From Lojkania enalia (lineage: Eukaryota; Ascomycota; Dothideomycetes; Pleosporales), in NCBI GenBank assembly GCA_010094045.1, contig ML986712.1:2249-66248 (forward strand): 64,000 bases of DNA, given 5' to 3'. The position numbers and the translations under genes are program-made. Below are positions 21,682 to 31,100 of the stretch, in pieces. The notes beneath the pieces are model-generated. The model did no database searches and had not been told where the DNA came from. It was given only the letters and a program-made list of their open reading frames with translations. Each line of letters starts with the position of its first letter. Within the stretch, counting starts at the first letter, position 1.

Positions 21682-24600
21682 ATGGAACGGATTGATGCGA
21701 TAAATCTTACCGATAGGCTGCGGTGGGAACAGCAGGAGTACTGGCTGCATCTCGAGGCTGCGAGCCCGCTGGAGAAGTACCCCGGTGCGTGCATCTACCA
21801 TCGATACACAATACTGGAGTGGAATACTAACAAGTCTGCAGCAAAACAGCATGCAAGGAGAGTCGTGGAGAGACTGGGTGTCACGAATGGCTTAATCTAT
21901 CTGCTTGGCCGGCCCCAGCGGAATATCGAGGACAGCGATATGCCCGTTGCTTTTCGGCAGAGGCGCTATTTCTACTATCTGAGCGGGTTGGTATCTCGGT
22001 TACTGAGGCGTGGATGATGGCTGATGGAAAGAAGTGTGGATGAGCCCGATTGTCACCTGACATACGACATTCAGAATGATTCTCTCGCACTCTTCATCCC
22101 TAGGATCAATCCCACGCGGGTTATCTACGAGGGCAGTCCTCTAACACCGGCGGAAGCTCTGGATTGGTACGACATCGATCAGGTCTATTATGCCGATGAG
22201 CTTGAGGATTTTGTACGCGATTGGTCAACGTACTACAAGGGTGCATTGTACATCCTTCACAACTCGCAGAATCCACTCAAGGAACTGGAAGGCCATAACA
22301 TCAATTCTAAGTCCTTGAAGCCCATGATGGATCTAGCGCGCGTCATAAAGGATGATCACGAGATCAAACTGATCAAGAAGGCCAACGACATCAGCTCGTA
22401 CGCCCACAAAAAAGTCCTCGCTAATGTACTCAAATTCAAGAATGAGGCACAGGTCGAAGGCCTCTTCCGCAATGTCTGCATCTCCAAGCTGGCCAAGGAG
22501 CAAGCGTACTATCCCATCGCAGCCTCTGGCCGAAATGCCGGGACGCTGCATTATAACAGTAACAACGAGGATTTCGGGGACCGCCAACTCATGTGCTTGG
22601 ATGCTGGATGCGAGTACAAATTATACGCTTCGGATATCACACGGACATTCCCGCTCTCGGGATCCTGGCCTTCAATAGAGGCGAAGAATATTTATGAGCT
22701 TGTTCAGCGAATGCAGGAGACTTGCATTGATCGGCTGAAGCCGGGTGTCCGGTATCTAGATGTACATATCCTTGCTCATCAGATTGCGATTGATGGCCTG
22801 CTTTCTCTGGGTCTCTTGCATAATGGCACGAGAGAAGAAATCTACAAGGCTGGAACGTCGAGGGCATTCTTCCCGCACGGTTTGGGTCACCATGTTGGTT
22901 TGGAGGTGCATGATGTGGGCCAAGGAGATTTGATGAACCTGAAGAAAACGAATCCAAAGTACCAGCTGGTAAGCCTTGCTAACGACCCTAAGCAGTTAGA
23001 AGTTAATTAGCATTAGGCTCGATCTTTGTATCCGGATAACTTCCATGTTCCTGTTTTTAATCCTCACACCTGCCAGTCTCCAGTTGATCCCCAGAGTGGC
23101 CATCTGGAAGAGGGTATGGTGGTTACTGTCGAGCCTGGAATGTAAGCCGATGACCTCGACATTTCACGAATTCTTTCGTACTGATATGCATGCAGCTACT
23201 TTTCAACCTACCTGCTGAACATGTTCTACTTACCCCATCCCGTTCACTCAAAATACATAAATACTTTAGTCGTGAATCGCTACCTATCAGTTGGTGGAGT
23301 GCGTATTGAGGATGACATCCTCATCACGTCCAAAGGCCACGAGAACTTGACTACAGCACCCAAAGGAGAGGCTATGCTTGAGATCATCCGAAGTCAAAAT
23401 CCCCACTGGCCGTTTGTGTCTGAATCAGTAGACCAAGGGCATGTCGTCCGGGGATGGCGATCTGACCGCAAGTCAACCGCACCGGTCCAGAAGGAAGTCT
23501 CTTTATCCCCTGATATCCACAGACATGGAAGCGTACCACTTCCACAGCCACTCGGAAGGACATCGAACATATCGATCAAAAAATCCGAGCGCTCATCTAT
23601 CGATTTGGCGCCCTTTAGCGGGCTATCTCTATACGCAAATTTCCCGCGGTCATCGACAACAGATGAGAACGTGAAGTGCTGGAAAACAGCAAACAACATT
23701 CGCTGCCAGTCTCCGGAGGACATGACCCGGACGATCGAAGACACCACCTTGCGGAAGCCTGTCTGCGGAGAGGACTCTATAACCGTCACGCACGCCTACA
23801 TGGACTTCCCCGCCCAGTCTTCCAAGGTCGGCAATGTATTAGTCCGCACATATACCAACGAGATCAAACCCACTTGCAGAAAGTGCACAATCCTAGTCCA
23901 GACAGTTGATCGGCTTCGACAGAACCTCGTGAAGAATGAGCAGGACGCGCCGAAGAAACCGCGTGTGGAACCCGCCGCGACCAGGAAGGTGCCTGAAATG
24001 AAAGAGCGGCCTCGTGCTAGTAGGACTATGCCTGTACTTCCCTCGCAAGCCCCGCCAAGCAAGGATGCGTTGAGGGAGAAGATCAGCAACCTAGAGGAAA
24101 AACTCATGATGTTCGAGAGGAAACTGGTCCCGCCAACTTTCAACAAATCCCTCCCCTGTCGTCAGAGCCTCCCGAATCTGCAGAACCGGGATATGTTATC
24201 TAGACGATCGATGCAGGAGTTCCATGTGGATAGGAAACAGGAGGCAAAAGCACCAATCCCAGCTCTTCACTCCAGACCCTCCCTTCCTCCAGTCCCTGCC
24301 CACCGATCCGTCACTTTCGATATAGAACAGCAACCAGCACCGGAGCCGTCTCGCCCAACCCCCCTCTCCGCCAACCCAGTGAACCAGACAAGGAATCCAG
24401 ATATGCCCAGAACCGTAGAAGACCTAACCCGCCCACCTCCACCACCCTCCCTCCCCATCTTCTACCCATATCCGTTGCACGACACCACGCATCCATCAGC
24501 CATCCAACCCACCGCCTCGCTCCCCCTACGCCATTCGCATCCACAGTCTACAATCCACCTCCCCAATCCCATACCCCGTCCCAGCAGTTCCACGACGTTG

Positions 24601-24981
24601 CCAACCATCATCCCACAGCGCCTCTCCCGCGCCCCGGCATCCTGCCACTGCCCATCCGTCTGCCGCCTGGACATGTGTAACTGTATTTCCTGCCGATCCG
24701 CGCGGTTGCCCTGCGCCCTCCATTCCCTCGCCACTAGACCTCGAGACAAGCTATTCGAACAAGAGAACAGGGTAGCGCGTGAAGACGCATCGCAGCTACA
24801 ACCGGATATGCCGCGCCGCGGTCCGGCTTCACACGCTCCTCGCCAATCACCAGCTTCTCAGATAGAGGAACCGAGTGTGTGGAACGGAAGCATGAAGCCG
24901 GCCGACCTGCGCAGCATGCTCGATAGTCTCGGGACCCTGAAGCGGGAACTGGAATCTGTAGATGATGGGGCGAGACAGTAA
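21682..24981 (+). CDS. pepP: Xaa-Pro dipeptidase/aminopeptidase (M24B) with long C-terminal extension
   Basis: Five exons: 21682-21784, 21842-21986, 22035-22968, 23017-23141, 23196-24981; product 1030 aa. The first ~505 residues are a complete fungal prolidase that cleaves X-Pro bonds with two metal ions. All five ligand positions are present: LDAG (~272), SDITRTFP (~283), [13 protein letters not shown] (~370), VTVEPG (~434) and GVRIEDD (E474). Introns were placed so that the family text reads through ([37 protein letters not shown]). Where family members usually end (GEAMLEIIR), the frame continues uninterrupted for ~525 residues of low-complexity, Pro/Ser-rich sequence. The tail has a short coiled coil ([17 protein letters not shown]) and a Cys cluster near residues 919-942 spaced like a metal site. 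An ATG at 21640 is in frame upstream; 21682 was preferred for length. Confidence 0.88.
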
Positions 24982-25485
24982 ACGATTAGAGCAGAGGGTG
25001 GAAAGGGATATTAGCTGTGGCGGCACAAGGCTGTGAGTGGACTTCCCGAATGCGATATACGGTACGTTATACCAGCATCATAGTTGTGGAGGGGATAACG
25101 TCGTCTCATTTTCCTTGCTCATTTCCTCTAGTTCTTCATTTCAACAACGTTTACCTTTCCTTTTCATGAAAAGTCCGCGTGGCGGAATGACTGTTTTCCA
25201 TGTTCGATTTCATAACCTTAACCTAAATATACGTTAGTTAAAAAAAAAAAAGACAATCAATAAATTAAATGCAAAAATTTATCACGGTATTCACAACTTA
25301 CATTATATATTGTCCTACACACAGTAACTAAACGACTTTGTAGATTTTGGAACTCATGACGCGGCCACCAAAAGCCTCCCTCTCTATACCTAGAATACAC
25401 TCTACAACCTAAACCAATCCCCCATCTATCCACAGCCATCCAGCCACCCAATCATCCAACTATATCAGCCTTACCATTTCCCTCC
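24982..25485. other. Convergent intergenic region
   Basis: About 500 bp between the 3' ends of the prolidase (plus) and the hydrolase (minus). It includes an A12 run near 25240 and AT-rich sequence suited to polyadenylation of both transcripts; no gene seen. Confidence 0.5.
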
Positions 25486-28209
25486 TCACCGCCCCTCCGC
25501 CCCTTCCCTCCCCACGCCCAACCCCATCCTCCTTGCCCCCATAACGGCAGCCAAGCACCTCCCCACCGCCTCCAAATCCCCCAAAAGCGTGACATGTCCC
25601 CTTTCACTACTCACCACGCCCCCCTTCACTACGCTATAGCCACTCGGCACCATAGCGGCCCTCGCTAAGACGACCCCATCGCCGCTCGCAAACGCGAGCT
25701 CATCATACGCATCGACCCGCTTGATAGCTTCTTTAGACTCTACTTTGGCGCCGAAGACCGTGGGCGTCGATTTGCCGTAGATAAGCGCGATGGGAGGATA
25801 CCTATTGGACTCGGCGTACTCAGGGCGGAACGAGAGTTCCTGTTTGAACTTCTTAACCTCGGCAAGGGTGCGAGTGAGGTACTCCATGGCTTTGTCGTGC
25901 GGGATGGTAACAGCGGTTGCTGGGTTGTTTGCGTAGTCCTGGCCAGGTCGGGTCCTGTACGCGCTATTGGTCATCTGCGGCGTTACACCTGTTGTCTGAG
26001 CTCTGCCTTCTACCACCTTGTCGGCAGCATTTTCGGCATCCTGAGCTGCGTAGCGGACAGGGTGACTACTGTTTTGAGGAGCAATCGTAGATGTGCTAGG
26101 GATTGCCGGACTGGACTGAACACTTCCGTTGGAACCTCCTTTGGAGACTGACGACTTGCGACTGGGAATACTAGGGAGAGCTTGGGACACTGCATTTAGC
26201 AAACCGCTTGCGCTTAGCAGGCTGGAGGCAGAGCTTTGAATAGGTAAGGGCGGGGCGACGCAGGGAGAGAGGCAGTATTCTGTCCATGTTTTGACGTCGA
26301 AGAAGTCAATAGGATATTCCTCCTTGGTGTGCTTATTGAAGAAGCATTTTCCATCTAACGGGAGCAGAGCGAACGACGTTCGTATCGTAAAGTTAACTTG
26401 CGCTGTGAGGACACGGGAGGAAAGTAAGACGTCGTCGCCATTGCGGAATGGTCCGAGAATGTTCACGCACGTTTTAGGGACACCCGCATATATCACGCCC
26501 GCTACAAGCTCCGGGCATTGATTGATAGCATGTCTGGTTATCAATCCGCCCAAACTGTGTGCAATGACTATAGCGCCGCTTTTTTCCGGGGGCGTGCCTG
26601 GCTGATTACAAGGTAGTGTTCTGAGATATTCGATTAGCTTCCGACTTAGAATGTGTGGTGACAACCGCCAGTCGTAGCCATAGTTGTGCACTCTTAACTT
26701 TCCATTTCTAGCATTATCAGAGGATCGCAGCCGCTTAAAGAGACGTTTGGCAATATCGACGGGGCCTATATGGGTTAACATGCCTGCGGGAATGATGCGC
26801 TCTGTTTCAGTCTCTTCGTCGGCCGGGTTGAGTCCAAGTTCCAGATCGACCTTTCGCAGATTCAGGCCCACCTTGAAGGGAACCCACAGTTGTCGGTGTG
26901 GGGGCTCAGCTGAACGGAGAATGGACCCTCTATAGCCCCCCAGAATGACCAAGTCACCAGTCAGGTCCTGAACGGCGCGTGTAAAGAAAGGATGGGCCAT
27001 CGCATTCGCGGCAGTCATACCTGCAACCCCAGATCCGGACTCCTTCATTCTAAGCCTCGTCGAAGCTGATCTCGAAGAAGAACCAGGATTGAGGCTGCTA
27101 TTAACACTGGGCTCTCTTGGTGAGAGGCCCCCACTGCGGTTCTTGAACAGGTCTTCCCTAGAAGCAAAGTTAAAATTAGGCATTGAAGGTAAGCTAGGGA
27201 GCCGGAAGTTTGCATCTTGCCAGCTATCCTTGATCGCCTTTAATCGGCTATTCACCTGCTCCTGAACATTATCAAAGCGCGAATCGTCGCCGAGCGAAGA
27301 GGCAAAGGATTTGCTCCGATACAGCATTAACGAGCCTTCTGAATTGGATCTGCGTAATTGAGATGGCGGCGATTTTTGGAGGTATGGAACCGATGCATTC
27401 TGCGGAGGGTCTGTAGCAGCACGGGGCGACCGGAATGCACTGTTTGATGGCCCGACTTGTAGTTTTGACACGTCGCTGCCATCATGCTGAGGGATCCGAC
27501 TGGACGGCGACGAACTGTATGTTACTCGGCGATTGGAGGGCACTGTTCCCATCTGTCGGTTTCTTTGGGTATCTAACGAAGACACCGAGAACGTAGGTAG
27601 AGAGAAGTTGAGAAGACTGGATGGCTTGGGCATGGATGGCAGATTGAAGGGGATGTATTTCTTGATGGTGCCACCGCCAGACAATGCTCGCCTGCGGCTG
27701 CCCTTGGCGAGAGAGTCACGAAGGGCCGCCCTATGGTGGTCGTCTACTTGCATGAAACCCCTTGGGCCAGACCGCCACGGAGATGGCAACTGCAGAGGAG
27801 GTGGATCTGGTTGCGAGATGCCACTAGTGGGCGTCTGCATTTGCAATGATTCACGGTCGCTTGGGCTTTTTGTAGCTGTTGCATCTTGTGCGCGCGACGG
27901 GGCACTTTGTTCCACTGTCCCATCCAGCGACTGCTGCCAACCGTCGAAGAAGCCATTCTCGCTGGCCTCGTCCAATGCGGCAGCCTTTTCCGCAGCCGGA
28001 GTCTTTGGCGATACCAGGTGTCTCTGCTGCTCGCCGATGCTGACCCCAATCGCTGACTGGGCGTCTTCCAGCTGCAGCTCTCTTTCGTCCGGAGTCTCGT
28101 CTTCGGAGGGAGTGAGGTCAGGGTCGATGACAGAGGCATAGCGGATTTGGCGGAGGGCATTCTGGCGGTCGCGCTGGGTGGGGGGCGCCTCGGACGGAGC
28201 GTCTTGCAT
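25486..28209 (-). CDS. LCAT/lipase-like alpha/beta-hydrolase with disordered N-terminus
   Basis: Single exon, 907 aa. The C-terminal half carries an alpha/beta-hydrolase of the lecithin:cholesterol-acyltransferase type. The nucleophile elbow AHSLGG is near residue 546. The block VHNYGYDWRLSPH upstream of it matches the family's substrate-loop region. GDGVV (~843) supplies the likely acid, and RGHVTLLGD (~871) the histidine. Such enzymes cleave or transfer acyl chains of phospholipids or sterol esters. Residues 1-390 are rich in Ser, Pro and charged residues and look disordered, with a patch SLPSMPNFNFAS. A second low-complexity insert (~residues 650-780) separates nucleophile and acid. No signal peptide or clear membrane segment, so it is probably intracellular. 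The true substrate is not inferable. Confidence 0.82.
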   Translation of the reverse strand: MQDAPSEAPPTQRDRQNALRQIRYASVIDPDLTPSEDETPDERELQLEDAQSAIGVSIGEQQRHLVSPKTPAAEKAAALDEASENGFFDGWQQSLDGTVEQSAPSRAQDATATKSPSDRESLQMQTPTSGISQPDPPPLQLPSPWRSGPRGFMQVDDHHRAALRDSLAKGSRRRALSGGGTIKKYIPFNLPSMPKPSSLLNFSLPTFSVSSLDTQRNRQMGTVPSNRRVTYSSSPSSRIPQHDGSDVSKLQVGPSNSAFRSPRAATDPPQNASVPYLQKSPPSQLRRSNSEGSLMLYRSKSFASSLGDDSRFDNVQEQVNSRLKAIKDSWQDANFRLPSLPSMPNFNFASREDLFKNRSGGLSPREPSVNSSLNPGSSSRSASTRLRMKESGSGVAGMTAANAMAHPFFTRAVQDLTGDLVILGGYRGSILRSAEPPHRQLWVPFKVGLNLRKVDLELGLNPADEETETERIIPAGMLTHIGPVDIAKRLFKRLRSSDNARNGKLRVHNYGYDWRLSPHILSRKLIEYLRTLPCNQPGTPPEKSGAIVIAHSLGGLITRHAINQCPELVAGVIYAGVPKTCVNILGPFRNGDDVLLSSRVLTAQVNFTIRTSFALLPLDGKCFFNKHTKEEYPIDFFDVKTWTEYCLSPCVAPPLPIQSSASSLLSASGLLNAVSQALPSIPSRKSSVSKGGSNGSVQSSPAIPSTSTIAPQNSSHPVRYAAQDAENAADKVVEGRAQTTGVTPQMTNSAYRTRPGQDYANNPATAVTIPHDKAMEYLTRTLAEVKKFKQELSFRPEYAESNRYPPIALIYGKSTPTVFGAKVESKEAIKRVDAYDELAFASGDGVVLARAAMVPSGYSVVKGGVVSSERGHVTLLGDLEAVGRCLAAVMGARRMGLGVGREGAEGR

Positions 28210-29518
28210 CGTGGGCTACGATCGTGTTTGTGGACAGGTGGTGAATTGGCCCGGGGCGTCGTCCGCTGGGACCCTTCTCTCTCTCTCAAGGCGGCTGTGT
28301 CCTCGCTCCGAGCCTCCCGTCAGCGGCGGCGGCGGCGGCGATGGACGCGACGCCGGCTTTGCCACGCATTGGGAAAGAGGGCATTGGGGGTCGTACGGCG
28401 AGAAAAAAGGAGCGAGAGATGACACCTTCTGGATTCGCGCAATGGCGTTCGAGAGGTGATGACGGTGGTAACTGTAACACGATGGCAGCAGCAACTGCCC
28501 AGCCACGGGCGCCACTTGCGCCACAGGGGGGATCGCCAAGCCGCCCCGCCATTCCCAGGGATCCAGTTGTCGTCCACTGATCACTGGACATTCGAGGCAC
28601 AGCCTCAGGTGGAACTCCAGTGAGTACCGACATACCCACGCATGTATAATGACAGGCGACAAACACCCCCGCCCGCAGACTCTGCAACACACTCCCCTTG
28701 CAAACACACATGCTCGCACGACTTGAACCCATTGTCCAATCAGCTGCGGGCGCGAATCTTCTCATCCCGACGTCTCGCTACTTGTTGCGCTTGCAGTCCT
28801 CACCGCCCGACGCCGCCTGCTACTCCTCACCGACTTGCATGTTGCCTCAGTCCTCGTCTTCTCTCGCATCCTCAAGCTCTGGCCAGCGTTGATGATCTTC
28901 CCCCTAGCCAATGTGCCCCCAGCACAGCCCTCCCTCTCCTTCTCGGCATTTATACATATTGCGTGCTCCACGCGTTCCCCCGCAACCACACAAGAACAAG
29001 CAATGCTGGGTAATTAATTCCGCCACGGCCCCCTGTTGCTTCACGATGCCGAGCTCTTTGCTCGTCTCGAAAGAGCAACGCGGCTCGTGACAACGGGAGG
29101 AACCGGGTATCCTCCGCAAAACCCCTCAACACCATCGCCGCTCCTTCGGGATCGCTCGCTCGGAGCCGCCACACAGCCGGCGAGAACCGACTGCAACCAC
29201 GTCTGCAGCGTCTCAGGCCTGCAGAAGGCGCCAAGGTTCATGCTGTTCTGTCGCTCGTCCTGCCTGTCGATTCGAAGCTCCTCTTGCCGCCTGGCCTGAC
29301 CATGATCTGAGCGTTTCCTGTCTCATTTGTGCGGGATAGACCGCTACGGCGGCGGAACGCTACTGGCTATCTGGCCTATCTCGCCTCTCTGTCCCCGAGT
29401 CTCGGCCCAGATGTGGCCGTTATATTAGATCGAGCACCATGTAGGCATTTTCTTCACAGCTCTATCCCTTGTGATTTTCTTCCTTGCTTTCTCCGTACCT
29501 CGCCCCAACCTCTGAATT
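28210..29518. promoter_or_regulatory. 1.3-kb divergent promoter region
   Basis: Lies between the starts of the hydrolase (minus) and the small protein at 29519 (plus). It is GC-rich with several overlapping chance frames, the best being 123 codons at 28642-29013, none with recognisable content. A GGCGGC-type run at 28325-28340 and pyrimidine-rich sequence before 29519 are seen. Upstream untranslated exons are possible. Confidence 0.45.
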
Positions 29519-30313
29519 ATGGCTGGCACTGTCCTACTCCCCGCGCCTTTCGCCCTCAACTCCGTGAGGTTGGGGCAGCTGCTATCCGATCCTCTTGACC
29601 CCTCAGCCGCCTCCTATATCGCCGCCTCCACCATCATCGGCCGCAAAGAGCCGCACGTGCAGCCTAGCTACAAGGAGCTCATTGCTCATGATGACGAAGG
29701 CCGCTTTGTATCGACTCTCTCAGGCCGGCCATTGAGCCCTTCCCAAGAGAATCTCCTAATGGTCAACGCCGACCATATGGAGTACATATCCCTGAAGAAC
29801 CCCTCCACAGCCTTCGATACCCTTAGCCACGACCCCGTCGCCCAGACCTGGCTCTGCGAAATGGCCCAGCGCAGACAACCCCTCTACTACGTTGTCGGGC
29901 TGCAGAAGCTCAAGAACCCGACCTTCAAGCGCGCCATCGTGAAGGAGGGGTCCATAGCCGAGGCTGATGCGAACCCCAAGATCCGGTTCTCCATGCACGT
30001 GCGCCGAGACTCAGCCATGGACCTAGAAGAGGAGGAGAATGGCTCCGATGCCGTGCTCGGCATCGAGGTCAGGAAGGTCAAGTGTTGGCTCGGGCGAACG
30101 GAGGAGCCGCATTCCTTAGATGACATCGATTACTCGTGGAGCTATCGGATGCTAGATGGTGAGGTACAGATGTGTACTGGTCTAGGGAAAGCACTGGGGC
30201 AGGAAGAGATGAGGGTGTTGGCAGGGATCGCCGCAGAGGAGGATACGGATACGAGTTATGAATCTTATTATGACATCTCGGAAGACGAGGATGAAGGACT
30301 TGCGGGGTTTTAG
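29519..30313 (+). CDS. Small fungal protein, candidate gasdermin-like
   Basis: Single exon, 264 aa, no signal peptide and no transmembrane helix. The start is the first ATG after a pyrimidine-rich leader. Visible blocks are FALNSVRLGQLLSDP near the N-terminus, WLCEMAQRRQPLYYVVGLQKLKNPTF (~112-137), GIEVRKVKCWLG and YSWSYRMLDGEVQ, then an acidic C-terminal tail (~residues 240-260) ending EDEDEGLAGF. The LYYVVGLQKLKN segment, flanking beta-rich stretches and short tail recall the fungal gasdermin-like group (RCD-1/HET-Q1), which form membrane pores in heterokaryon incompatibility and are often released by a neighbouring protease. That assignment rests on memory of the family pattern only. No protease gene is adjacent; the neighbour is a lipase-like hydrolase. 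It may equally be an unrelated conserved hypothetical. Confidence 0.45.
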   Translation: MAGTVLLPAPFALNSVRLGQLLSDPLDPSAASYIAASTIIGRKEPHVQPSYKELIAHDDEGRFVSTLSGRPLSPSQENLLMVNADHMEYISLKNPSTAFDTLSHDPVAQTWLCEMAQRRQPLYYVVGLQKLKNPTFKRAIVKEGSIAEADANPKIRFSMHVRRDSAMDLEEEENGSDAVLGIEVRKVKCWLGRTEEPHSLDDIDYSWSYRMLDGEVQMCTGLGKALGQEEMRVLAGIAAEEDTDTSYESYYDISEDEDEGLAGF

Positions 30314-31100
30314 AAGATTGTGGCTGCCTTCTCGTATGATTTTCTAATTTGGTTTTTCTCTTCTCTGTGTATATTTGGCGATATTTGTCCCTTTTAGCTA
30401 TTTTCCTTTTTTTTTTTTTTTTTTTTTTTTTTTCAAAAGAGACTTATTATTGTTCGGATACGGATCTCATAGTAGTAGATCGAAAATACATCCAGACATC
30501 CAGACATCCATCCTCTACCTTGGCATTACGTCAACTCCTCACACATTACAAAAAGCATCGTGCATGATGCATCATACGACCCCGTCCCTCACGCCTCCAG
30601 ACGCCATGCTCCTCACGCCCAGCACCTCTCCTTGGCAATCTTACTTGAGCGTTGGCGAGGTTTAGTCAGTATCAGCATGGGAGAATAGTGGTCACGACCG
30701 CAATAATATGCGTCCTGAGCTAGTCTACCTGACATTTATTAAACATTGTATCCAACGTTGGGCCTGCACAATGGCGATCACGGTCCTGTGATGTTGCTCA
30801 TCACCCATCACAAACCCTCCTATCGACCGCAAAACCAGAACTACAGTCCATGTTACTTCTTTAACCACTTTCTAATACACCCTCATGGTGTCCACGTTTA
30901 TAATCATCTACCAATAAGCCCAGATCCATTTATCGACTACTCGTCTCTCCGCTTCAGAGTGTTCCATCTCCATGTTAAAAGACCAAAACGAATTCTCGCC
31001 CATAGGATGCCTTCTATAGTCTTCTAGCCAGCGCAGAGCCCATCACATTCTTAATATTTAGATTTTAGTGCTTTCTCGCTATAAATTGCCCGCTATGTTG
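30314..31100. other. 3' flank with long T tract
   Basis: Downstream sequence of the small gene, with an uninterrupted T tract of 27 bases at 30407-30433. No coding exon supported; open frames reading through the T tract give phenylalanine runs and are artefacts. Confidence 0.5.
30407..30433 (+). repeat. Poly-T tract (T27)
   Basis: Homopolymer run about 95 bp after the stop codon of the gene ending at 30313; likely variable in length and prone to sequencing error. Confidence 0.9.

Noticed and set aside
28642..29013. 123-codon open frame in the divergent promoter
   Set aside because: Low-complexity Pro/Ser/Cys text with no motif; typical of GC-rich promoter DNA.
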